Shown here: positions 1-5,044 of the stretch, in pieces | Position numbering within the stretch: position 1 is the stretch's first letter | Layout: each line of letters begins with the position of its first letter | Source of the DNA: an uncultured Bacilli bacterium | GTDB lineage: Bacteria; Bacillota_I; Bacilli_A; RF39; UBA660 | Reading direction: 5' to 3' | Assembly (NCBI GenBank): GCA_949025205.1 | Contig: CARMXJ010000046.1 | Span: forward strand, 1 to 9,649 | DNA length: 9,649 bases | Position numbers and translations under genes: made by a program | Notes under the pieces: model-generated | Databases searched by the model: none | Told to the model about the DNA's origin: nothing | The model's input: the letters and a program-made list of their open reading frames with translations, nothing else

Positions 1-25
1 TGTGTGGTATTTATAACTTAAATAA

Positions 26-216
26 TTCTTAAAAGCTTTCCGGACAGGTCTAATATTACACAAGAAGATATTGCAGAAAAGATTCATGTTAGCCAAGCTT
101 GTATTCATAAATACGAAACCAATGAAATTTTAATTACGACTTACTATGCTTTAGAGTTTTCTAAACAATACCATTATTCTTTAGATAAATTAGTCGGTAG
201 AAAGAAAAACAACTAA
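26..216 (+). pseudogene. Remnant of an XRE-family HTH regulator
   Basis: The reading frame ending at the TAA at 214-216 encodes the core of an XRE/Cro-type DNA-binding domain (NITQEDIAEKIHVSQACIHK, then ...SLDKLVGRKKNN). It has no ATG, GTG or TTG start: an in-frame TAA sits at 19-21 and nothing usable follows. The expected N-terminal lead-in of the fold (LKAFRTG) is encoded at 29-49 in the neighbouring frame. Restoring one T near position 49 would give LKAFRTGSNITQ, which has exactly the usual spacing from Arg to Ile-Thr-Gln in this family. A further in-frame stop at 23-25 precedes it. I therefore read it as a decayed regulator with a one-base deletion. Initiation at a non-standard codon such as ATT at 25 cannot be excluded. 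It ends inside the terminator it shares with spoVIF. Confidence 0.6.
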
Positions 217-234
217 TCCTAGTTGCTTTTTTTT
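205..234. terminator. Bidirectional intrinsic terminator between XRE remnant and spoVIF
   Basis: The stem CAACTA (210-215) pairs with TAGTTG (220-225) around the loop ATCC. It is flanked by an A-run on the left (205-209) and a T-run on the right (227-234). It therefore works as a hairpin plus U-tract in both directions, and it contains the stop codon of the rightward remnant. The leftward spoVIF gene ends at its right edge. Confidence 0.7.
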
Positions 235-475
235 AAAACATTTTATCTATATTTTTAGGCACTTTATCACTTACAATTGTATTTATTATCTTGTCTTCTT
301 GTTCTTTTGATACTTTTTTTCCAGTCATTAAACTAAGGGTATTGATTACTTCCCTTAATGTATTTTCATCTTTCATATTCCCGCCTTGTAATTTTTTGGC
401 TAAATCTATTATCGTATCTTTATTTACCTTTGTTTTCTTTTCGACTTTTTTCCATAAATCATCTTTAAATTCCAT
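233..475 (-). CDS. spoVIF: Stage VI sporulation protein F (SpoVIF)
   Basis: An 80-aa protein matching the SpoVIF family in length and layout: an N-terminal FKDDLWKKVEKKTKVN segment, a central LAKKLQGGNMKDENTLREVI segment, then KKVSKEQEDKIINTIVSDKVP near the C terminus. In Bacillus subtilis SpoVIF (YjcC) is a late mother-cell protein needed for proper coat assembly and spore resistance; this is family knowledge. It is highly charged, with no signal peptide or membrane segment. The ATG at 475 is preferred over an in-frame GTG at 484 because AGGTGAG (480-486) is then a properly spaced ribosome binding site, whereas the GTG would lie inside it. It lies 37 bases downstream of a leftward XRE regulator gene and may be read with it, but a sigma-K-like promoter also sits directly upstream. 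Confidence 0.88.
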   Translation of the reverse strand: MEFKDDLWKKVEKKTKVNKDTIIDLAKKLQGGNMKDENTLREVINTLSLMTGKKVSKEQEDKIINTIVSDKVPKNIDKMF

Positions 476-491
476 TATACTCACCTAGTAG

Positions 492-517
492 TAATATATG
501 AAATGTTTTTAATTAGT
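492..517 (-). promoter_or_regulatory. Candidate sigma-K-type promoter of spoVIF
   Basis: On the minus strand CATATATTA (500-492) fits the sigma-K -10 pattern CATAnnnTA. An AC dinucleotide (517-516) lies 15 bases upstream, one short of the usual 16-17. The -10 box sits only 16 bases before the spoVIF ATG, so the leader would be about ten bases. SpoVIF is a sigma-K gene in B. subtilis, which supports the assignment. The motif is short and AT-rich, so chance is possible. Confidence 0.4.
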
Positions 518-725
518 TGTCTTCTTTTTGGTTATAAAATATATCATCTGGTTTTAACTTAAATATAGCAGCAATTCTTACAGCCATATCGTAATATAGT
601 CTTCTATTTCCATGTTCAATTTGCCAATAGTAAGCTTTGCTTATTCCCAACTTTTTTGCCATATCTTTATAACTCAATTTTTTTTGTTCTCTGAGTCCTT
701 TCAAAATATTTATACTACTCTTCAT
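513..725 (-). CDS. XRE-family HTH transcriptional regulator, 70 aa
   Basis: A single-domain Cro/C1-type DNA-binding protein. Residues 7-62 form the five-helix fold: ILKGLREQKKLSYKDMAKKL, the recognition helix around GISKAYYWQIEHG, and the closing AVRIAAIFKLKPDDIF. There is no effector or dimerisation domain, so it probably acts as a small dimeric repressor. The start is supported by GGAGG spaced about seven bases from the ATG. A near-perfect sigma-A promoter (TTGACA, 17 bases, TATGAT) lies upstream, so vegetative expression is expected. It is divergent from another XRE gene at 859, with repeat elements in the shared gap suggesting auto- or cross-regulation (inference). spoVIF follows 37 bases downstream. 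The target is unknown. Confidence 0.85.
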   Translation of the reverse strand: MKSSINILKGLREQKKLSYKDMAKKLGISKAYYWQIEHGNRRLYYDMAVRIAAIFKLKPDDIFYNQKEDN

Positions 726-750
726 TCTTTATCCTCCGGAAGTGTTATTT

Positions 751-779
751 ATCATACATTAAATTAAAAGGAATGTCAA
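751..779 (-). promoter_or_regulatory. Sigma-A promoter of the leftward XRE gene
   Basis: Read on the minus strand: TTGACA (779-774), a 17-base spacer, TATGAT (756-751). The -35 box is perfect and the -10 box differs from TATAAT at one base. It lies 25 bases upstream of the ATG at 725, leaving room for the GGAGG ribosome binding site. Confidence 0.8.
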
Positions 780-784
780 TTTTG

Positions 785-832
785 TATAGTTATAACCTGG
801 TGGACTTACAACCACTTAATTTCTATAGTTAT
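785..832. repeat. Operator-like direct and inverted repeats between divergent XRE genes
   Basis: Two copies of TATAGTTAT (785-793 and 824-832) lie 39 bases apart. Between them is an inverted repeat, GTGG (800-803) and CCAC (812-815), around an eight-base centre. The left copy lies just upstream of the -35 box of the leftward promoter. The right copy covers the -10 box of the rightward promoter, and the inverted repeat covers its -35 box. This is the arrangement expected for binding sites of one or both regulators, but binding is inferred only. Confidence 0.45.
801..829 (+). promoter_or_regulatory. Sigma-A promoter of the rightward XRE gene
   Basis: TGGACT (801-806), a 17-base spacer, then TATAGT (824-829). 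Matches to consensus are four of six and five of six, with ideal spacing. It lies 29 bases before the ATG at 859. Both boxes overlap repeat elements, consistent with repression. Confidence 0.6.
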
Positions 833-858
833 TTATAGGTAGAAATGAGGTTTTTAGT

Positions 859-1131
859 ATGAGAAGTATACAAGAAATTATTGGTGAAAATTTAAAATAT
901 TTTCGTTATCAAGCCGGCAAGAGTCAAGAAAAGTTTTATGGAGAATATGGTCTTAGTTATAAGTACTATGCCTGTATTGAACGTGGTGAAATTAATATGA
1001 CTGTCGATTTTTTAGAAAGGCTTGCTAAAATTTTAAAAGTGGACATTCGTGAATTTTTTAATCCAGATGAATCAAGATTTGTTGATAAAAAGCGAATTGA
1101 TGAAAAAGAAAAAGAAGAATGTGTAAATTAA
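859..1131 (+). CDS. XRE-family HTH transcriptional regulator, 90 aa
   Basis: A Cro/C1-type helix-turn-helix protein. The domain covers roughly residues 5-67 (IIGENLKYFRYQAGKSQEKF, then GLSYKYYACIERGEINMTVD, then LERLAKILKVDIREFFNP). A short, strongly charged C-terminal tail follows (DKKRIDEKEKEE). In helix two the common TQEELA pattern is replaced by SQEKFYGEYG, so it is a divergent member. The ATG is preceded by GAGG at eight bases. It diverges from the 70-aa regulator and converges on der, with only six bases between the stop codons. It probably controls the shared intergenic region; no other target is evident. Confidence 0.85.
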   Translation: MRSIQEIIGENLKYFRYQAGKSQEKFYGEYGLSYKYYACIERGEINMTVDFLERLAKILKVDIREFFNPDESRFVDKKRIDEKEKEECVN

Positions 1132-1151
1132 TATTTCTTACTCTTCTTTTT
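1109..1151. terminator. Possible bidirectional terminator formed by the converging gene ends
   Basis: AAAAAGAAGA (1109-1118) is complementary to TCTTCTTTTT (1142-1151), with a 23-base loop. Both arms lie inside coding sequence: the end of the XRE gene and the end of der. U-rich stretches follow in either direction. The large loop and A/T-rich stem make this weak. Confidence 0.3.
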
Positions 1152-2445
1152 TATTTTTGAATTTTAAGATAATCGGTGTTCCAGAAAAATCAAAGTTTTC
1201 TCTTATTTTGTTTTCTAAATATCTTTCGTAACTAAAATGAACTAACCCTTTGTTATTGACTTGAAAAGTAAATTTGGGTGGTTGGTTATCGGTTTGACTT
1301 ACGAAATAGATTTTTAATCGCTTTCCTTTATAAGAAGGGGCTTGGTGCATAGCAACCGCATCTGCTATTACGTTATTTAAATCACTTGTTTTGATTTCTT
1401 TTTTGTTGTTTTCATAACTTTTGATAATGGCAGGCATGAGCGTATGCAGTCTTTTTTTCGTTGTTGCAGATAAAAATACGAAATTGGCATAGGATGCAAA
1501 CATGAAGTGCGATTCTAAATTTTTCTTCCATACTTTTATGGCTTTGTCTGGATCTTCTACGGTGTCCCATTTATTTACAGCAATTACAATTCCTTTTCCG
1601 GCTTCTATTGCGTAAGAAAGGATGTGTTTGTCATGTTCTATAATTCCTTCTATAGCATTCACAACAAGAACACAAACATTACTTCTATCAATGGCCTTTA
1701 GACTGCGCAACAAGCTGTATTTTTCAATATTTTCATAAATACGCCCTTTTTTTCGCATTCCAGCAGTATCAATCGCAACATACTCTTCCTTATTATATAC
1801 AAAAGGGGTATCGGTAGCATCTCTTGTGGTTCCTGCTATATCACTTACGATTACTCTTTCTTCGTTTAGTAAGGCATTGATAAGACTACTTTTTCCAACA
1901 TTAGGTCTTCCTATAAAACAAAACTTAAGGCGCTCATCACTCTCTTTTTCCTGTTCTAAAAAGTCTTCTGTAATGTTTTCTAAAAGTTCTTCAAATCCCA
2001 AGTTATGAGAAGCACTGATTGGTAAAATGCATGAAAACCCTAATTCATAAAAGTTATAGATTAAATCATTTCTTTTTTGGTTATCGATTTTGTTGACTGC
2101 TACTATTACTTTTTTGTTGGTTTTGATAAGCATATCTCGTATTTTTAAGTCACTGCTACTTATCTCTTCTTTGCCATCCACAACAAAAACAATGCAATCA
2201 GCTTCTTCAATAGCAAGGGTTGCTTGCATTAAGATATCTTTGTTCCAATCCTCGTTACCCTCTTCAATTCCACCAGTGTCAATTAGTAAAAATGCTTTGT
2301 TTTTATAAAATACATCTCCATATATACGGTCACGTGTAACACCTGGGGTATCTAAAACAATGGATTTGTTTTCTTTAATTAAACGGTTAAAAATTGTAGA
2401 TTTTCCTACATTTGGTTTTCCAATTAGACAAACAGTTTGTTTCAC
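1138..2445 (-). CDS. der: Ribosome biogenesis GTPase Der (EngA)
   Basis: A 435-aa tandem-GTPase protein of the usual family length, required for maturation of the 50S ribosomal subunit in the cytoplasm. First G domain: P-loop GKPNVGKS (residues 9-16), DTGG (56-59), NKID (118-121) and a G5 SAS (144-146). Second G domain: GRPNVGKS (179-186), DTAG (226-229), NKWD (291-294) and SAT (326-328). The C-terminal KH-like domain (about 352-431) includes the conserved GKRLKIYFVSQ and SGTPIILKFK stretches. All GTP-binding motifs look intact. It starts with GTG at 2445, with AGGAGG eight bases upstream. It begins 43 bases after the stop of the prepilin-like gene. No strong terminator or promoter is evident between them, so read-through is likely. 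Confidence 0.97.
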   Translation of the reverse strand: MKQTVCLIGKPNVGKSTIFNRLIKENKSIVLDTPGVTRDRIYGDVFYKNKAFLLIDTGGIEEGNEDWNKDILMQATLAIEEADCIVFVVDGKEEISSSDLKIRDMLIKTNKKVIVAVNKIDNQKRNDLIYNFYELGFSCILPISASHNLGFEELLENITEDFLEQEKESDERLKFCFIGRPNVGKSSLINALLNEERVIVSDIAGTTRDATDTPFVYNKEEYVAIDTAGMRKKGRIYENIEKYSLLRSLKAIDRSNVCVLVVNAIEGIIEHDKHILSYAIEAGKGIVIAVNKWDTVEDPDKAIKVWKKNLESHFMFASYANFVFLSATTKKRLHTLMPAIIKSYENNKKEIKTSDLNNVIADAVAMHQAPSYKGKRLKIYFVSQTDNQPPKFTFQVNNKGLVHFSYERYLENKIRENFDFSGTPIILKFKNKKEE

Positions 2446-2488
2446 TCCTCACCCCTCCTTTTTTGTTTCGTTATCTTATCATATTTTT

Positions 2489-2905
2489 TTATTTTCCGCA
2501 AATATCTTTTACTTCATCGTTAAATCCTACATAGACACGATTGTATTTTACATAAACTTTAAAACTCATGTTGTATAAATCATTGCTTGTTTTATTTCGA
2601 GGGTCAACAACATAAGGACTCGTATTTTGGTCTTTTTTTAAATATCCTGTATCTATTAGGTCTTTTACTGTTAGTACTTTTGTGGGATATCCCGTTGCGC
2701 TATCTACTGCAAAACTTTCTCTTCTATCTTCGCCATACATCTTAGCAGCAGTTTCAATTGATGTATCGATTTTTGAACAATACATATTTACTTTTAACTT
2801 ATTTGATATACTAATGGTACTTGGTACAGCAATTGTTACTAAAATGGCAAGTATAACGATAACCGCTAATAGTTCTACTAATGTAAATCCTTTTTTATTT
2901 TTCAT
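2489..2905 (-). CDS. Type IV prepilin-like protein (ComGC/pseudopilin type)
   Basis: A 138-aa protein with a class III signal: MKNKKG followed by FTLVELLAVIVILAILVTIAVP. Prepilin peptidase would cut after Gly6 and methylate Phe7, with Glu11 as the conserved +5 glutamate. The hydrophobic helix (about 7-28) would anchor it in the membrane until assembly into a pilus or pseudopilus. The rest is a soluble domain with two cysteines, Cys43 and Cys136, that could form a disulfide. ATG 2905 is chosen over GTG 2914 because AGGTGA (2911-2916) then serves as ribosome binding site. No pilus ATPase, platform protein or peptidase is nearby, so it is an isolated pilin gene. It could be a competence-type or other minor pilin; the exact class is uncertain. 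Confidence 0.85.
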   Translation of the reverse strand: MKNKKGFTLVELLAVIVILAILVTIAVPSTISISNKLKVNMYCSKIDTSIETAAKMYGEDRRESFAVDSATGYPTKVLTVKDLIDTGYLKKDQNTSPYVVDPRNKTSNDLYNMSFKVYVKYNRVYVGFNDEVKDICGK

Positions 2906-2923
2906 ATTCTTCACCTATGATAA

Positions 2924-2933
2924 ATTATAGCAT
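2924..2933 (-). promoter_or_regulatory. Extended -10 promoter of the prepilin-like gene
   Basis: On the minus strand ATGCTATAAT reads as an extended -10 element: TGC directly before a perfect TATAAT (2929-2924). The -35 region 17 bases upstream (TTTCCC) is poor, as is common with extended -10 promoters. It lies 18 bases before the ATG at 2905, so the transcript leader would be very short. Confidence 0.5.
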
Positions 2934-2967
2934 AAAAAAAAATAGAGGGAAATTGATTCTTGAAAAC

Positions 2968-3594
2968 TTACATTTCTCTTGACTTAAAAATTCGCTTGTA
3001 ATGCGGTTCAAAATAAGTTTCTAAAAAGTTTTGTTCTTCTTCTTTGGCCATTTTTTCATAATCTAAATCCAAGAAGGGTTCGTTTAATCTTTCGTATAAA
3101 ACAAAAGCATGGTTTATCTCACGGATTGTTATAAGTAACGTTTTTAGGTCTCTATCTTCTGGAATATAAACTTTGATATCTCTTAAACGATTTTCACCAT
3201 CTATTTTTGTATATACTCCATAAAACTCCATATCTTTTTCTACTTCTCCAGTTAAAATAGTCGTTCTTGGTTTTAGATAGTCCCAAAATTCTTTTGGATA
3301 GGCAAAATATTTTCTCTCCACATTTTCTCCCAGCAAAATTCTTGCTATTTCTTTTCGAAAAGCATCTGTTTCTACAAGTGTAGGAAAGTTTTTAATAGGA
3401 GATGCTATACGATGCTCTGCTTCTAATTCGTAAGCATCTTCTAAACATTCGATGTATTCATAATAAAAGGAAATTGTTTGCTCATTTTGTTCATCCAATT
3501 TATCTAATAACTCTAAAGCTTCTGCTATATTTATATTTTTTCTATTCTTTAAAAGCAGATTTAAATATTTGTTTTCTTCTTTTATAATGTTCAT
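2968..3594 (-). CDS. Unrecognised 208-aa cytoplasmic protein
   Basis: I do not recognise the family. The protein is rich in Glu, Lys, Leu and Tyr, with no signal peptide or membrane segment. The first 65 residues look helical (EALELLDKLDEQNEQTISFY and following). The middle has a beta-like part (TTILTGEVEKDMEFYGVYTK). The C terminus is acidic and aromatic (EEEQNFLETYFEPHYKR). REINHAFVLYE superficially resembles a metalloprotease helix but lacks the HExxH pattern. Its ATG overlaps the TGA of the 56-aa gene upstream (ATGA), and its own ribosome binding site is weak (AAAGAG, four bases away). Translation is therefore probably coupled to that gene. The next gene downstream is the prepilin-like gene, with its own promoter. 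Confidence 0.75.
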   Translation of the reverse strand: MNIIKEENKYLNLLLKNRKNINIAEALELLDKLDEQNEQTISFYYEYIECLEDAYELEAEHRIASPIKNFPTLVETDAFRKEIARILLGENVERKYFAYPKEFWDYLKPRTTILTGEVEKDMEFYGVYTKIDGENRLRDIKVYIPEDRDLKTLLITIREINHAFVLYERLNEPFLDLDYEKMAKEEEQNFLETYFEPHYKRIFKSREM

Positions 3595-3761
3595 AAACTC
3601 TTTAAATACTTCTTTATTTTTTTGGTTATTGTGTTAGAAAAACCAAACTTAAATGCGCATTTTAAGTAATTTTGATACAAATAATAAAATAGGAGAAGCA
3701 CTTCTTCGATTGTTTCTTTCTTTATATTTTTAACTTCTTCTTTTAATTCTTTTCCTTCCAT
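3591..3761 (-). CDS. Small 56-aa protein, translationally coupled to the 208-aa gene
   Basis: A short open frame starting at ATG 3761 with AGGTGG about four bases upstream, ending in TGA at 3591-3593 that overlaps the next gene's ATG as ATGA. The protein begins with a charged helix (MEGKELKEEVKNIKKETIEE). It continues with an aromatic, hydrophobic stretch at residues 21-41 (VLLLFYYLYQNYLKCAFKFG) and ends in a basic tail (TKKIKKYLKSL). The pattern suggests a peripheral or membrane-associated helix. The good ribosome binding site and the overlap argue that it is a real gene despite its length. The function is unknown; the pairing implies it acts with the 208-aa protein (inference). Confidence 0.65.
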   Translation of the reverse strand: MEGKELKEEVKNIKKETIEEVLLLFYYLYQNYLKCAFKFGFSNTITKKIKKYLKSL

Positions 3762-3773
3762 AAAACCACCTAT

Positions 3774-3799
3774 TTAAAAAAAGAGAGCTGTTCTCTCTT
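3774..3799 (-). terminator. Intrinsic terminator of the rpsP-khpA operon
   Basis: On the minus strand the stem AAGAGAG / CTCTCTT (3799-3793 and 3787-3781) has a five-base loop and is followed by a run of seven T (about 3782-3776). The stem starts at the khpA stop codon. It separates the ribosomal operon from the 56-aa gene. Confidence 0.75.
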
Positions 3800-4046
3800 A
3801 AAAAGAATCGATATTGATTTTTACTTTTTTCTTATCGTGTAAATAAGAATAGGCTTGTACTAGGGTACGGATAGCTTTTGCCGTGGCACCGTTTTTTCCT
3901 ATTACGGCACCCATATCGCTTTCTTTTACCAAAACTTCTAAATTTAAAAATGCTTCTTCGCTTCCTATTTCTTTTACACTTACCATATCAGATTCTTTTG
4001 CTACACTCTTTACAAGAAAAAGTGTGTAATCTACAATATTATCCAT
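3798..4046 (-). CDS. khpA: KH-domain RNA-binding protein KhpA
   Basis: An 82-aa single KH domain of the KhpA (YlqC) family, at the usual length. The RNA-binding GxxG loop is visible as IGKNGATAKAIR (about residues 49-60), preceded by the characteristic VLVKESDMGAV. In Gram-positive bacteria KhpA pairs with KhpB/Jag and binds small and messenger RNAs, with links to cell elongation and division (family knowledge). It sits directly after rpsP as in most Bacilli. The rpsP stop and khpA start overlap by one base (TAATG), with AGGTAAG just upstream, so translation is coupled. A terminator follows at once, so rimM and trmD, which usually come next, are not part of this operon here. Confidence 0.93.
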   Translation of the reverse strand: MDNIVDYTLFLVKSVAKESDMVSVKEIGSEEAFLNLEVLVKESDMGAVIGKNGATAKAIRTLVQAYSYLHDKKKVKINIDSF

Positions 4047-4321
4047 TACTTACCTGCTTTTTTTGATTCAGCATATTTTTTCATAATTCCTTCTTTTGAA
4101 AGAATATTTCTTACTGTTTCTGTAGGAATAGCTCCATTTTGTAACCAATACAATGCTTTTTCTTCATCAATTTTTGTTTCTGCTGGATTTGTAATTGGAT
4201 TATATGTTCCTACTACTTCTAAAAAACGTCCATCTCTAGGAAATCTAGAGTCAGCAGCTACAATACGATAGAATGGTCTTTGTTTTGCTCCCATTCTTTT
4301 TAATCTTAATTTAACAGCCAT
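4046..4321 (-). CDS. rpsP: 30S ribosomal protein S16
   Basis: A 91-aa protein with the S16 signature: MAVKLRLKRMGAKQRPFYRI at the N terminus, then VAADSRFPRDGRFLEVVGTY (about residues 21-40) and ALYWLQNGAIPTETVRNILS. It is a component of the small subunit that binds 16S rRNA and aids assembly. The length is normal. A strong AAGGAGG ribosome binding site precedes the ATG at 4321. It is transcribed from a strong sigma-A promoter embedded partly in the cotE terminator, and is the first gene of a two-gene operon with khpA. Confidence 0.97.
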   Translation of the reverse strand: MAVKLRLKRMGAKQRPFYRIVAADSRFPRDGRFLEVVGTYNPITNPAETKIDEEKALYWLQNGAIPTETVRNILSKEGIMKKYAESKKAGK

Positions 4322-4349
4322 AATTTGTTTCCTCCTTTAATACGGTCTT

Positions 4350-4378
4350 AGTATAACACAGTAGAAAAATAGTGTCAA
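4350..4378 (-). promoter_or_regulatory. Sigma-A promoter of rpsP-khpA
   Basis: Read on the minus strand: TTGACA (4378-4373), a 17-base spacer, TATACT (4355-4350). The -35 box is perfect, the -10 box is one base off, and spacing is ideal. The -35 box forms part of one arm of the cotE terminator hairpin. Confidence 0.85.
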
Positions 4379-4396
4379 CTTAATTTGGTTGACACT
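4364..4396 (-). terminator. Intrinsic terminator of cotE
   Basis: A perfect nine-base-pair stem, AGTGTCAAC / GTTGACACT (4396-4388 and 4379-4371), has an eight-base loop and is followed by ATTTTT (4370-4364 region) on the minus strand. It begins inside the cotE stop codon TAG. It doubles as the site of the rpsP -35 box. Confidence 0.85.
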
Positions 4397-4931
4397 ACTT
4401 CAAATACTCCTCATCAATTTCATCGATAGCCACTTCTTCATCCTCACTTAAAATATCTTCATCTGTAATGATTTCGTATTCATCTTCCTCTTCTTCTATC
4501 GATACTTTTATTTTAGTATCTCCAACTACTTCCACACCAAGTTCTTTTTCAACATTTAGTTTTACAGTACCATCGTTTACAGAAACATTTGTAACCGTTG
4601 GTTGTTTTAAACTTCTTACAATTATTTCTTCTTTATTTGTAAGTGTTGCATTGTCTTTTAAATGCACTGGCATTTTTTCTTGGTAACTAAATGTATTGGT
4701 AGTTACTGCTGTTTTAGTATCATTTTCATAAGAATACCATACATTTACATCAAACATGCCCTCTATATTTACAATTCCTCCATTGTTTGCTCCTTGAAAT
4801 CTGTGATTAATGACCCAGCAACCTAAAATGGTATCTGGTTTTAATTCTGGCGTGATTGTAAATTCTGTTGTGCTGGTTTTTTTTGCTTTTCCAATAATTG
4901 CTTTTGTCACAATCTCTTTAAAATTAGCCAC
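4395..4931 (-). CDS. cotE: Outer spore coat morphogenetic protein CotE
   Basis: A 178-aa protein close to the B. subtilis CotE length (about 181). Diagnostic stretches are FKEIVTKAIIGKAKK, the ISPE-like TITPELKPDTILGCWVINH (about residues 26-44), FDVNVWYSYENDTKT (about 61-75) and the C-terminal EKELGVEVVGDTKIKVSIE. A very acidic tail (EEEEDEYEII...) matches the family. CotE is made in the mother cell, coats the forespore surface and nucleates assembly of the outer coat (family knowledge). It starts with GTG at 4931, with a strong GAGGAGGG site seven bases upstream. It has its own mother-cell-type promoter and a hairpin terminator, so it is probably monocistronic. In B. subtilis it lies near mutS; here it sits between rpsP and an unrecognised divergent gene. 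Confidence 0.93.
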   Translation of the reverse strand: MANFKEIVTKAIIGKAKKTSTTEFTITPELKPDTILGCWVINHRFQGANNGGIVNIEGMFDVNVWYSYENDTKTAVTTNTFSYQEKMPVHLKDNATLTNKEEIIVRSLKQPTVTNVSVNDGTVKLNVEKELGVEVVGDTKIKVSIEEEEDEYEIITDEDILSEDEEVAIDEIDEEYLK

Positions 4932-4952
4932 TTTGTAACCCTCCTCTATTTT

Positions 4953-4978
4953 AATGTATGCACAAGGGCTTTTTTTGT
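4953..4978 (-). promoter_or_regulatory. Mother-cell sigma-E/sigma-K-type promoter of cotE
   Basis: On the minus strand CATACATT (4960-4953) matches the sigma-E -10 box CATACAnT exactly and also fits sigma-K CATAnnnT. An AC (4978-4977) lies 16 bases upstream, as sigma-K prefers; no clear sigma-E -35 box is visible. B. subtilis cotE is transcribed in the mother cell from sigma-E and sigma-K promoters. The box lies 21 bases before the GTG, giving a very short leader. Confidence 0.55.
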
Positions 4979-4992
4979 TCCCATCAATTTGT

Positions 4993-5021
4993 TTTACATT
5001 CTTCTTTTTCTAATATATAAT
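4993..5021 (+). promoter_or_regulatory. Sigma-A promoter of the 283-aa gene
   Basis: TTTACA (4993-4998), a 17-base spacer, TATAAT (5016-5021). The match is five of six and six of six with ideal spacing. It is followed by AAAGGAG and the ATG at 5045. It faces away from the cotE promoter, and their -35 regions are about 15 bases apart. Confidence 0.75.
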
Positions 5022-5044
5022 AAAAAGAAAAAAGGAGATAAATT

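Noticed and set aside
513..1131. Toxin-antitoxin pair made of the two divergent small genes
   Set aside because: Both proteins are XRE DNA-binding domains with no toxin-like domain; a regulatory switch fits better.
1826..2578. Several rightward open frames opposite der and the prepilin gene
   Set aside because: They are shadows of strongly supported genes and have no ribosome binding sites or recognisable domains.
3080..3160. Metalloprotease motif in the 208-aa protein (REINHAFVLYE)
   Set aside because: The HExxH pattern is absent and no downstream third ligand is evident.
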